Positions 1-34,200 of a stretch of 64,000 bases of DNA are shown here, one piece after another. The stretch is from Hormiphora californensis (taxonomy: Eukaryota > Ctenophora > Tentaculata > Cydippida > Pleurobrachiidae), in contig CM035358.1 in the NCBI GenBank assembly GCA_020137815.1, positions 3,604,792-3,668,791 of the forward strand, in the 5' to 3' direction. The position numbers and the translations under genes were made by a program. The notes beneath the pieces were generated by a model. It was given only the letters and a program-made list of their open reading frames with translations, searched no databases and was not told the DNA's origin. The number at the start of each line of letters is the position of its first letter. Position 1 is the stretch's first letter.

Positions 1-720
1 TTCTTGAATGATCATACCTGTCCAAGTCTCTGTATATCAAAACATACAGACAAGCTTCCGGCCTCTAAAATAAAGCTGCCATTTTCGCACATAAAATGCA
101 TGTGTGAAATGTGCATAAATTTTGGAAAATATGACACTAGCTCCAAATGCCGACACATGTTAAATTGTGTTTGGTCGGTAACCGTCAAATGGAGATGTCT
201 GAAACTAAAATTGAAGCTAAACTATAATTTCAAAGTTGGGTTTAACTACAAATGGATGCCAGATGGGTTATTATCGTCACGACTGTTCTTGCAGTTTGCA
301 CTTTTTAGGCCAAATACCCTAACTTCCTTCCTTTCTTAAAGCTATGGTAGAGAGACCTAGGGGAGAGAGAGAGAGAAAGAGAAGAAAGGAGAGAGAGAGA
401 TGGAGAGAGGGAGAGAGAGAGCGAGAGAGATCATATTGGGATAATTGAGATTGTTAATTGCATACATAAACGTCTCTTCTCCTTCTCCTTCTCTCACGGC
501 AAGTGTGTGTGTCTATTTGTCATTCTTTTCTGACGGACAGCAGTGAGAGATATGAGAAGAAGGTAACGAGATAGTGAGAGATTTCCCGAGAGGAGATCTT
601 TTCTATTTTAGAGCAAGCCATTTTCCTTTCCTAATGCCTCTCAGCGGCATATAAGTTTTTTAACTCAGTGTTTGCACATGTCAGTCATTGTAGGAATGAA
701 GCTGTCCCTCCCCCGTAAAC

Positions 721-808
<88 letters not shown>

Positions 809-3800
809 CTCTGTCTCTATCTTTGCATATGTTGTGCTCGAGCATCACAACTGCTCTGCTCGAAAGGACCGTTTTCCGTTGGTGGCCAAAGTGAATCTTA
901 CTCCCCCGCTCCTTCCCTCCCCCGCTATCATAGCTGCCACTATATAAATGTTCATTTTGAATCTTCCCAGTTCCCGTCTTCGTGAATTCCTCAGTAAATA
1001 ATTTTTTATAATTTTGCCCTCATCTTGCGTTTCATAGACGTCAATGGGACTCAAAAGTCGACAGCTCCCACAAACTTTTGAGGTCATTGACGACAAGCTC
1101 TTATCTCTCCCCATCATTTGAAATAGGACTGTCAAATCTTGCCTCCCGGCTCCCTACATTATAATTATCGTCAATTATGAGTTGGTACTTGTGGTTGAAC
1201 ATTGTTGTTGATGAATCTATATTATATATATATGAATCTCTATTATAAAGTTGATAACTCACATTCATTCCAAGTTTAATTATAGAGTTGGGACTTTCAA
1301 AGGTCAACTTGCTACACTGCAAATTTGGAAGTTATAAGTTAGCCACGTAGTAAGTGTCGCGGTTTATCATTGAGATTCCGTACTCATTATTAAACTCAAT
1401 TCAAGCCCTCGATCACGCGAGATATACCGCACTCTTTTTTATAATGAATTTTTAACGCCATGATGATGATAATGTTCATTATGATGAATTTGCATTACCT
1501 AAGCATTTTAGTTAGTTCTCGAAGTTTGGTTAACTGGGGGAGCAGGAGCACTTATAATACTTTTATGCCTGTATATCTTGTAGTAAATCTCCGATTTGCG
1601 TCATGGGAGCTGTAGTGAGATGGTGTTTAACTACATAATATCCTTCTCGTGAGATGTTTTAGTAGATCTGGAGAGGGGGGGGTAGTCAATCTTGGGAGGG
1701 GTAGTCAATCTTGGGTCTCGACTCTCGGATGATTACTGTAACGGGTTACTAGTAAAGGGGTCAAAGCCGCGATGGGGCGGGTGATCAACACTTTCTCACG
1801 ATCTAGGATGAGAGAGAGCGACCCCGGCATTTAGACTGTATCGTAATTGCATGTTAAACGGACCTAATCAGTTGTTTGATAGTCCAATTAGTAGGGCGCT
1901 TTAAAGGGCGCTTCTTAAGTAGTATCCACTTTCATTCCAGCCCTATCTCTGTTTGGTTACTTTTAAACCTTGATTCCTATTGCGTAACAAACCTAGATCT
2001 AAACAATCGTGCTATCAGAATCTCACCACGTCCGTTGATTATTCAGCTGTGAAACTTATTCCCACAACTTAGTTTTAAACATCACTAACCCTAACCGCTG
2101 TTAAATCAATCTAATTCTAATTATATATGCCCACATAACTCATTAATTTGGAATGTGTTACTAGAATGACCCATATAGAATGACCTATGTGATATTAGGG
2201 GCCCCCGACGGTATATCGATGTTCCACAATATAAGGTTGTTTTTGAAACCAGACACTCTAGACCTGTGCTACAATTTCTTACGTGTGTGTCTTATTGGTG
2301 CCGAATGTCCGGTTGTGAAGGAAAGATCGATACAATAACGAAGGGAGAGAGAAAGAGAGATCGTTACAATAAAGAAGGAATTAGAGAGAGAGAGTAGAGA
2401 GAGGGGTTAGGTAGAGAGAAAGGATATAATATGTTTTACAATAGTTCCTGCATGGGCTATATATTGCCCACACCACACCCTTTGTCTTCAACTGGTTCTC
2501 ACTCTGCTTTTGTCTGCCCCCCCCCCTCCTAACTTTTATAACTGGACGGTCTATAGATCCAACCATTAACCGCCCTATTATATACCGATCTGGCCCCGCC
2601 TTGATCGCTCGTTGTGTGTTGGATGATAGTTAAAAATGATAGCTATCTCTCTCCTCTCCTTAAAAATTTTTCCACAAAAAATAGACGGAAACAAAAAGAG
2701 AGAGGGAGATTAGGGGGAGAGAGGGGGGGAGGGGGGGGGGGGGGGGGGGGGGGGAAAGGAGAAATGGAAGAAGATGGAAAGTTTCAGTTTTAGTGGAAAA
2801 AACATACCAGTTTTAAACACTATATACCCAAACTTAGTTGTATCTTTTTTTGTTTTTGTTCCAGTGCTTTTTAATTAATTGTTTGCCCGGGGTTCCCATG
2901 TCTCTTCACACCTTATGTGCGGCTCCCAAGAAAAAATGGGAGAGAGAAGGGGGGGAGGGGACAAAATTAGGTTTTTTTGGGGGGGGTTAGGCTTTTGGGG
3001 CCTTAAGCGTCCCGGGGGGGGGGGGAAAAAGTCACTTCCCCTTTTCCCCCCCCCACCACTCCCCCCAAACTCTCATCTTTATTCATCCCTAATTCCCCTC
3101 GGGGCCTTTACCCTCCAATCTACGTTTTGCAACTATGGTTAGTTAGCCCAAAAAAGGATACCCTCCCTCTTTAACCCCCCCCCCCCCCATTTCTATCTCT
3201 TCTTCTCTATTTTTCTCTTCTCCCTTTCTCTCGCCGATTGCTTGAGTTGTTTTAACGACGCGGGCGCCTGTTCTTCCACTATTTTACTGGTCCCGGCATA
3301 CGCTGTTACCTCCTATTTAACTACTGCAGTAGCTTGTCACCGTCATTTTATTTTTGCAGTAGAGCTTGATGTACTTGGTTACGAAGTCACCCCTTTTATT
3401 GCATTGTGAGCCATATTAACGCGGATTACCAATTGGTGTGCCTTGTTGTAATATATTCGTACCCTTTCTAGCAGAATTGAACTACAAATGACAAAATGAC
3501 AGCAATTCTTCTTCTCCAGCTTCTTGGTTAGTTATTGACGTCATGATGATGGCATGGTGGGGGAGCGAGGGGATGTCGAGGATGCAAGAGAAACGAGAAG
3601 AGAGACAGGACAGAGAATAAATAGAAATGAGAAGAGAGGCAGGGATAAAAGAGTGAGAGATAGAGAAGATAGAGAGAAGATAGAGAGAAGATAGAGAAAG
3701 AGGGGAATGACTGGACGGTTACAAGGTTCCTATCATGCACGCTCCTCCATGCTCGTGTGTAGCGTGTAATGCACGATAGAGGGGGCACCCCTTATATTCA

Positions 3801-4013
3801 GACAGACAGACAGACAAGCTAACACGTAAAGAACACAGTCGAAGAGGGTCACGGGTGGCTAGTTGAGTTACCTGGCACCATGTAACTATACTACGGACCA
3901 TTTTAAAACTCAGAACCAACTTTCTACACTTTACAAAACTATTAAATTTGAACAAAAGACCTGACACGTGTGCATCTGAAGTGACTAGTTTTAACACGCT
4001 TCCCTCTGTTTCA
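1..4013. other. No recognised exon; simple repeats
   Basis: No open frame here has recognisable domain content or a convincing splice-site pair. The stretch holds GA-rich DNA at about 355-430, a (CT)n run at 723-811, a poly-G run near 2717-2754, G/C homopolymers at 2945-3190, and GA-rich DNA at 3590-3710. Because the first visible Notch exon begins at 4014 in mid-protein, this region is probably a 5' Notch intron. A short signal-peptide exon could be hidden in it, but I could not find one. Confidence 0.5.
723..811. repeat. (CT)n microsatellite
   Basis: Nearly pure CT run of about 85 bp. Similar runs occur at about 6589-6695, 8895-9050, 10840-10935, 11205-11308, 14632-14712, 15305-15375, 15643-15765 and 62040-62172 as CT on the plus strand, and at 10180-10300, 12535-12632, 13738-13835, 25325-25400, 37606-37736 and 40290-40488 as GA. 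Confidence 0.95.
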
Positions 4014-25110
<21,097 letters not shown>

Positions 25111-25323
25111 CTGGGAGTGTCCTGGGGAATAAACCGCTCCACAACAGAGACAGTGCCTAGAGAGAGAGAGAGATGAAGATGCTTCACTCGGAATGAGAGA
25201 GAGAGAGAGACTGTTCAGTAAGGAAAGACTATCTGTTTTTAAAGGTGTATTTGTGTCTGTCTACTTGTGTCTTGTGCTTATCCGGCCACTTCCCCACCCT
25301 CTTACTGAGATATTCTGAGAGAA

Positions 25324-25374
<51 letters not shown>

Positions 25375-26083
25375 GAGAGAACGAGAGAGAACGAGAGGGA
25401 AGAGCAGGTCGGGTTAAAACACATGATCTCAAGAGAGATAGCTGCTACCCCCGCTATTATTGTGACAGTGTCTGTATTTGTTGAACAAACTCGTGCAAGA
25501 GTGACGAGATTATGCACGTGAACCGTGTTACAGAAGAAAATCCTCCTCCTCCTTCAAGTTTCTTCCAGAATTTAGAAGACAACTCCTCCCATTTTATTTC
25601 GTTTCTGTTATTAACCCAACAATCAACATCTGGTTATGGTTACGAAAAAAAAGAGGGAGAAAGAGTGAGAGTGGAAGATAAAGTTTAAATTGCGCCAGTT
25701 TATTTCAAGAAATTATTTAAGATTTTTACCCCCCTTTAACTTATTAAAAATGAGTTATGACCCCCCGATATATTATAGGTCTCTGTTGAGATTATCATTG
25801 TGCGTTCGCTTAAAAGTATGTTATGCGAGAAAAAGAAACATGTTTAGAACTCAAAACAAATATATATCCGTTTTACAAACCTCCCCATGTTTAATGTTCC
25901 GTTTATAAAAGTTTAGATTTAATTTAAAAAAAGAAACAGATAGTTATCAGCCGCGTGTTAGAAAGTGTTAAAACAATTTTGGTGTTTTTGTTCCTATATA
26001 TTTTTGATGTTGTTACCAAGTTGGATGGATATGTAAATCCCTCACACAGTGAAATTGAATGTGATGAGTATTTACCCCCATCA
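25111..26083 (+). other. Downstream of Notch; 3' UTR-like, no exon
   Basis: GA-rich DNA and AT-rich sequence follow the Notch stop at 25110. Nothing else coding is recognised. The first kilobase is likely Notch 3' UTR. Confidence 0.5.
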
Positions 26084-26551
26084 CGGGGGGGGTTCAGGAT
26101 TAAGTGGTCGGACGTATATGCCTAAAAATTGCTTAAGTGGTCAAAATCCAAAAGGACCCCCCCACCCCCTAAAATTGACCACTTAATCAGTTTTTTTAGT
26201 GGTCAAACCCCAAATAGACCCCTAAACCCCCAAAATTTACCGAAAAACTAGCTTTTTTGCCCAAAAAATGGCAAAATTTAGGCTGTTTTCTGGGACCAAA
26301 ACCAAAAAATTTCCAGAAAAATTTTTCGCGCGCGAGAAAATTGAAATTTGAATTTTGAAAATTGAAAATTTTTCAGGTCCACCTCGAAGAATCCCAATTT
26401 TTACCGAAAATTGACCAAATTTGGCCGAAAATTGACCAAATCTGGCCAAAAAATGACCATTTAGCGAAAAACACTAAGTGGCAAGTTTGAAAAAACACCC
26501 ACCCCCTTAAGTGGCATATACGTCCGAACCATTTATCCTGAACCCCCCCCG
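26084..26551. mobile_element. 468-bp inverted-repeat transposon (MITE)
   Basis: Ends are CGGGGGGGGTTCAGGAT and the near-complement ATCCTGAACCCCCCCCG. Similarity extends inward about 35 bp (GGACGTATATGCC). The flanks CCCATCA at 26077-26083 and 26552-26558 are an exact 7-bp duplication. The interior is AT-rich and non-coding. Confidence 0.85.
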
Positions 26552-26999
26552 CCCATCATTTTCTTTTTTCAAAACCATTTCCCCTGATATATCCGAGAGA
26601 GAGAGTTATTGTGTGTAATGTGTGTGTGTGTGATTGGCAGTTTGATGTCATTGCAGGACGCTTCTCTGTTTTATTACCAATTTCCAGCTATTTTCTTATT
26701 AACAGACCGAATGTTTGGGGGAACCTGGCCTCTCTCTCCTATCCAGCTACCAATTAGGAAGAGAGGTACTATCGATAGCACACAAGGGTTTGAGATGCTC
26801 GATCTACCACCCCTTTGTCTATATATCGATAGTTCTGACCCCAAACAGATTCCGAATTATTGGACGGAGTTTCCAATGTCATCAGCTCCCGTGTGAGAGA
26901 GATAGCGATCAGAGAGATTTGTGTCATCATATAATATCCTTTCATTGTAAATAGTTTCTTACAACCGAAATCCAATGTGTTTTGAACTTTGTATCCAAG

Positions 27000-28025
27000 C
27001 GCCAACTACCCCTCTGACCTGGTCAGTGACCAATGCTCTGACAGCCTCTGACCTACTATGTCTGTCTTGTCGAATTGATAATGGCACACTTCCAAAATTA
27101 AAACGGCGTCTGAGGCACCAGACTTGTTGAGTACTAAACACCCCCGCTGCGTGGGTCCCACGCAACAACAACGCCAGACAGAAGTCAACGAGGTGACCAT
27201 CGTTTTACTTTCGGTGATGCTGCATCGCCTGATGCTATGAAAGTCCTCGGCCTCACTCGAAGCTGTCTGGCGTCGCGACAGTGCGCTGAGATTGGGTCGG
27301 CACCGCCAAACAGCACACGAAGTTATTGTCTGATTCCAAAGATTATGAATCACGATATGGGGTTGCTCCGTTGCTACAGTGTGCCCAGATCGGGATTCGG
27401 GTCGGCACCGCCAGACAGGCCACTAGAAGTAGACTTTCCTATTCTAGTTCCACTCGATCACACAGTACAAAATTAGATCAGAAACGCTTGTTATTAGCTT
27501 GTTATTAGCTGTCTGGCGCCGCGACCCATCTGAGCGCACTGTGTTGAGAATCAAATTGGGGTCTGGCGCCGCCAGACAGGTTATTAGAGAGTTTCAGGGC
27601 AGCAACACGAGGCTATCCTACAAAGCTGTCAGGCCAATGCTCTGACCACAGTTCTCGTGCGAGAATAGGGTCAGGTCAATGCTCTGACAGCTACTGTATG
27701 GCAGCACCATACCCCATTTGGTTCTCAAACCAGACAGGACAGCTACATAGAGACTCAGAAGCGTTTCTGTCTGTTAATTTCAAATAAAAACTCGGCAGCT
27801 ATGATTGGTGGTTAAAAAATCAGTTCACACAGTGAGCAAAATATAATAGACCGCCTATAAAAACTAACAGGGCTCTCTTTCCCTATACTGCTGCAGAAGT
27901 AGTTGGGGGCTTGTAAAGCAAGGGGTGGTGAAATTATCTTCACATGATACGCTGTCTGGAGGCGCCAGACCCCATTTTGACAGTGCGCTCAGATCGGGTC
28001 AGCGCCGCCAGACAGCACATGCGTT
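27000..28025. repeat. Cluster of GTCTGGCG/CGCCAGAC palindromic motifs
   Basis: Degenerate copies of CTGTCTGGCGCCGC, CGCCGCCAGACAG and CAGTGCGCT occur near 27261, 27300, 27405, 27508, 27557, 27953 and 28010. Interspersed is CAATGCTCTGAC near 27030, 27635 and 27680. No coding frame is recognised. It may be the subterminal arrays of a decayed transposon. Confidence 0.7.
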
Positions 28026-28255
28026 GGTCTTCCCGACCCCAAGCCGTACACAGCTCTAACCCAATTAACAACAACTAACAGCCATTATAGAAAGCACCTT
28101 GAAAAAGTCTCATCTTGTGAACAGTTCAAAAAACGTCTGATAATATATTGACTACTTGGGAACCTTATTATATAAAACATGTCTTAAACTTGGTGATATA
28201 TTCGCCAATATCTTAGTCTCACTGTCTCTGCACTTTCTCAAATTAACAGATATTG

Positions 28256-31200
28256 TTACCGGCGTGATCTCCCAGATTTTATCTTAATTTCAATCTGTTT
28301 AGAGTCTTTATTAATAAGCTTTGGATTATAAGAACTGTTCTTCTTCCCTGCTTTCTCTGCTCCCGCGGATTCACCCTCCTTCTGGGCCTCATCGCGCTGT
28401 TTTAAAAACTGGACAATCTTATTCAACTCAGATTTGTCAATTTTCACTTTCTTCTTCCGGTCATCTTCATCATCACTTGAACTACTGTCCGAGGAATGCT
28501 TTCGTTTCTTCTTCTTTTTCTGCTTCTTCTTCTCTTTCTTCTTCTTCTTTTTCTTATCTTCTTTGCCCTTCTTCTTCTTAGCTTCACCAGCGGCAGGTGC
28601 ATCAGGTTTCACAGCAGCCTCTTCTACTTTAGGCTCCTCCTGTGGGGGGAGTTTCATGGTTAAACTGTGAATTGTGATATTACACTGTATCATATACTGT
28701 ATTAAATATACTGTATCATATACTGTATCATATACTGTATCATACAGGGTGTTCATTTTGGATCTTTACAAGCGTTGGGCTTCACCAAAAAAAATGTTGA
28801 CAAGATTAGGTGATGAAACTTCATACTTGGACTATTCTATACCCTCATTCAAGATTCCTGGGGGTTTCGGAGCTCTAGCACCCTGGGAAGTGTGTTTTAG
28901 GCATCAAAACTACCAGAAGGAATTTTTTGCTGGTGCTGAAACTTCGCTAAAATGTTTTTTGGGTATTTTCTATGTCAATCCTAAAGTTTCATGGAGATTG
29001 GATGTGTTTTTCGGACTCAAAATTTCGTAGAAAATGGCTAGAATGACTCAATTTTTGCTGTTTTTGAGCCGTTTTCGAGCCTTTCCAGCCACTTTTTTCG
29101 ACATTTTGAGTCCGAAAAACACATCCAATCTCCATGAAACTTTAGGATTGACATAGAAAATACCCAAAAAACATTTTAGCAAAGTCTCAGCACCAGCAAA
29201 AAATTCCTTCTGGTAGTTTTGATGCCTAAAACACACTTCCCAGGGTGCTAGAGCTCCGAAACCCCCAGGAACCTTGAATGAGGGTATAGAATAGTCTAAG
29301 TATGAAGTTTCATGACCTAATCTTGTCAACTTTTTTCTGGGTGAAGCCCAACGCTTGTAAAGATCCAAAATGAACACCGTGTACACTGTATCATACACTG
29401 TATCATACAGTAACGTAGTACAGTCGTACGACCTACTCTTGTAAAAGGCGATCCAATAGAGGTAAATAAGATGTGATCTGATTGACACTTACCCCGATCA
29501 CAGAGAGACTATCCTCCTCTCGCATGATGGTAACAACATCCTCATCTCCCCTTGCTTCCTCTTCAGTCAACATTTTAGCTGTTGCAACCTGGAAGAGAGA
29601 TGTAATTTTGAATTTGTTTAGGAACTTAGATTTGATTTGATTTGAAAAGATATTATATAAACGTACAAATTGCACATTAAATAAATACCCGACTGACTCT
29701 TACTAATAGTTTAGCAGCCTAAGGCGCGAGTGCTTACGTCTTAAAAAACTCATTTAAAAATATTTAAAAAAAGTAGCTATAAGGCTAAAACACACTCTTA
29801 TACTAGTTGTAAGCTAAATTTATTTCACTCATTAATAATAACAATTATACTTAATACTTACCCTTGATTCCCAATCCCCTACCTCCCTCCCCCATGAACC
29901 ATACCCCGAATTTAACGTCATGTCGACTGTTGGGTAGATGTTAAGATCAGTTATAATTCACATCTGTGGTGCGGGCCCACCATCTTGTTTCAAACTGTTC
30001 AACACCACTCCAAACCTTCAATTTGAGTACAATGTAAGCTATGTTCGGAAGAAGGACAGTTACTGTAAAGATAAAAGAAGAGAAAGGGGCCCACACCACA
30101 GCAGCGAATTAAGTTATGCCGTGTAAGGCTTTCCAGAGATGGTCTTTCAGTCTAGAGGAAAATAAATGGTGTTCAGCTGTATTTCTCAGTTCTTTAGGAA
30201 GTAAGTTCCACTCAAGGTGGCAGCGATAAAAGTAACAGTTTTTGAACAGGTCTACTCTGGGTTGTTCGGTACATATAATGTCCGTACTGTCTCGTTTTGT
30301 TTGTTGTCTGGTGGCACGTCTGTCATGTAATTCCGGATTGTATTTTTGTAGGAAAGATGGGAGTTTTATAGGAGACGTCTCATAGAATATTTTATGGAAC
30401 AATTTAAGATCATTATATTGAAATTTTTGAGTCATTGGGAGTACGTCAATCTCCCTGAGTTTCTTTATATACGTATCTAAACTATAACTGGTATCTGTTT
30501 CACCGAATATCCATTTTGTGGCACGTTTCTGGAGTCGTTCAAACTTAAGCAGACTTGACTCACTTTGTGGACGCCATATTTGGCTACAGTGTTCGAACAA
30601 AGATCTAACTAGACTAATGTAGAGATTCTTCTTTTTAAGGGGACATTTAACTAATACGCCTACACGCTTCACCAGTCCTAATCTTTGAGAAGCTTTGGAA
30701 ACAACATTTTTCTGGTGTTCGATTGGCGACAACTTGTGATTAGTTGAGACTCCTAGATCAACTTCATTTTCACATAATTTGATTTCATCTCTGCCTAGGT
30801 GATAATTTAATTGACGTTGTTTAATAATTTTAGTACACCTAAGCAGCTTACACTTTTTAGGATGGAATATCATTTTATTATCCTTTGCCCATTCCACTAA
30901 ACTATCGATGTCGGGCTGCAAACTATCTTCTTCACTATTTATAACCCGCCAAATTTTCAGATCATCTGCATATAGCCTAATTTTAGTTAGATCATCTTCT
31001 CTTAAAACATTAACAATATCATTTATGAATAACACAAACAAGAAAGGGCCTAGTATTGATCCTTGTGGAACTCCACTCCTAACCTCTACCCATTCTGAAA
31101 AATCCCCATCTAACACAACCCTCTGTTGCCTACCAGATAAATAATTCATTAGGAAACGCAACATCTTACCTCCTAAATTAAACTCATTTTTCAGCTTATT

Positions 31201-34200
31201 TATTATTACATCATGAGATACACTATCAAATGCTTTCTGAAAGTCAAAGTAAACTATATCAGTTTGATTTCGGTTATTTATGTTCAACGCTAATTCACAA
31301 TTAAACTCAATCAGTTGTGACGTACATGATTTCAAGGGTACAAAACCATGCTGGTAGGGAGTTATTTTTTCTAGACAGGCTTTATACAGGCGTTCTCTTA
31401 CTAATTTCTCAAAAACTTTCATAACAAGGCAAGTCAGGGATATAGGCCTATAATTCTCAACGCATGATCGTTCCCCTTTCTTGTAAACTGGGACAACGTT
31501 TGCAGTTTTCCATTCTGTTGGTATACATCCCTCTGAGTATGATTTATTAAATATAAGGGTGAGTGGATAAGCTAGGGATTTATGACATTTCTTAAGTACA
31601 ACACCGTCAATATTATCTGGACCTGTTGCTTTTGACGCATCCAACTTTTTTAGAATCTTTAGAATCTCATCAAATCTAAATATCTCAGAGTTAAAATCAT
31701 TAGTGTGATCTCTATCAATATCAATATCAACAGTTTCTTTGTAGGTGCTAGATTCAGTGAATTGATTACAGAAAAATTCATTGAACATTTCACATTTACG
31801 ACGACTCGAAGAGCTAAATTTATTATTAAAGTATACTCTCTCAGGAATTCTAGTGCTATTCGTTTTGGACTTTACGTGTTTGAAAAATTTCTTTGATACA
31901 TTAGCATTTGGTGTAAGTTCATCTATAGAGGAAAGCTCGAGAAAGGATGTTTCTTTCTCTATTGCTAGTGTTCTGTATTGATGTTCTTTGAGTTCGTATT
32001 CCTCTTTAGCAACAATACTATCTATATTTTTCAAGAAGGCTTTTCTAGAGTTATCGAACGATTTCTTAAGTTGGCGTAGTTCTTCATCATACCAAGGTGG
32101 CTGTGATCCAATTTTTACATTGACTAATGGTACATTATGACGTAGTGCAATGTCTAACCTAGACTTAAAGACTTGTAGGGACTGCTCTGCTGACAGATCC
32201 TTGAACTGTCCTAACCAATCAATTCCTAAAAGCTCTTCATTTAGAGAGTCCCAATCAGCTTTTCTATAGGAGAATTTCTTACAATTTTTATACTTAGGGC
32301 GTGATTTTTTGAAATTTATCTCACATTTTAGTGTAAGATGGTCCGACTTTACAAGACTATTCTCTTCGAGCAAAACATTAGAATAAGTAGTTTCTATGTT
32401 AGTAAGTATTAAGTCGAGAATGTTTCCATCCCTATGCGTTGGTACATTAACTAGAGATTTTAGGCCTAGAGATAAAAATAAATTGATAAAACTCTCATGA
32501 GTACTATTATTTGACACTGGGACGTCCCAGTTATCAACCGAACTTAGGTTTAGATCCCCTATAATAGTGAGATTCTTAAACTTCTTGGCAAGATTAGTAT
32601 AGTAACGTTCCGCCTCTTTGAAGTGTTCCGATCCAGAATAATCATATCTATAAAATGTCGAGATACAAATAGGTGCTATATTTCTATGCTTTAGAAGAAT
32701 AGTAACTATTGGTAAATCGGTCTTCGTTTTAACTAACTCTGTCTCAACTCCAATATTGTTTTTACATAGTATTAAAACTCCTCCACCTCCTTTTTTACTA
32801 AAAGTTTTCATATCCTTCTCAGTGCGGTCTTTTCTAAATATAGAGTAATATTTATCTGATATAAGTTCCCCTTCACTAATATATTTATTCAGCCAAGTTT
32901 CATTTAAAACAACGATATCGGGCGAGTAGGTGAATAAGTATGCTTTTAGATCCCTAAGTTTAGAGGCCTGAAATTCAGGCTGATCCCCACCTATTGTGTG
33001 CATCTTTATCAGACCGTTAACATTACAATACACTAAGTTCAACTTTTTATCAGGCCCTGGATTAATGATGTCAGGATGGCTTCTCAGTAGTAGCATTTTC
33101 GCTAACGACGTAGATGAGGTTATTTGAGTTTGACCTTCAATCACCGCCATGTCTGAATGGTACCCTGTCCCCCATAAAAACAAGAGATATAATTAGGGGC
33201 CGCCCAGACCCACCAAGAGGGAGTATGGTACGCTAAAGTAGACGCGACCCCGGTAAACAACCGCCGAGCCCGGATTTACTTCTTGTATGACGTCATCATC
33301 CTTTGTGACGTCATCATGACGTGTGACGTCATTATTGGTTGTTGATTCAGTTGGTTGGAGGGGTGCTGCTGTTTCTACTTCCTCCTTTTCAGCCTTTTCT
33401 GATATCTGAAAGGGTGAAATAATCATTGTATTTGACTGGCCTGGCAATTAAACTTGTGAAGTGCGAATTGAACATTTGAATTGGTGTTGTGTTGAGTAAG
33501 GGGTGAAACAACTATTTTAAATATCTAGCAATAGAGTCAAATTCAAATTTCAAACCAACCTCTTTCACTGGCCCTGATCCCTCCTCTCCGTTCTCTGGCT
33601 GTGGTTGTTCCTGTCGCAATGGTGAGACCCTTCCAATCGGTCGGAATTCCTTCTTCTTCTTCTCAGGAGGCTCATCATAGATTTCCATCTCCTTATCAGA
33701 CGGGGTACTCTTATTCAACTCGGCCTTCTTCTGCTCAAACTCCCGCTTTGATTTCAGGCAGAAGTTCTTAACTTGGCACTCTGGTTTGGATGAGTCAGTG
33801 GGGTCTTGTGCTGGAGGTGGCGGAGAGGGTGTCACTTCTTTCTTTTTCGCTCGGAGAAGTTCCTCCTCTTCGCTAGAATTTATCGTCTCAGATATGATCT
33901 TCTTCCGTTTTTCCCGTTTTGCTCTCTCCAATTCCCGGATGTTGTTCTTGATTGTGGAGTCCCGTTTTGATGCCTCGCTCTCCTCGGGTGGTATGTCGTC
34001 TGAAGATTTTCTCTTATCTGGATCTGATCTCCCCGATCTTTTATCAGGTTCATCATGCCGCCTATCTGAGTTGTTCCTTCGTCCCGTATCTTTTCGCCTC
34101 TCAACTTCCCCTCGACGACGCTCGTAACTCTCTTTCCGTCTCTCGTAGCTCTCACGCCTCCTCTCTGAGTCATATTCATCCCTTCTGCGTTGAGTATCAT

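Noticed and set aside
672-947. Open frames rich in Ser-Leu or Arg-Glu over (CT/GA)n runs, here and at about 6052-6756, 8781-9095, 10097-10485, 11063-11425, 13608-13932, 14553-14738, 15200-15924, 37553-37855, 40003-40551 and 62008-62265
   Set aside because: They are translations of dinucleotide repeats with no other content.
26609-26954. Open frames on the plus strand downstream of Notch
   Set aside because: No domain, no splice context, no start support.
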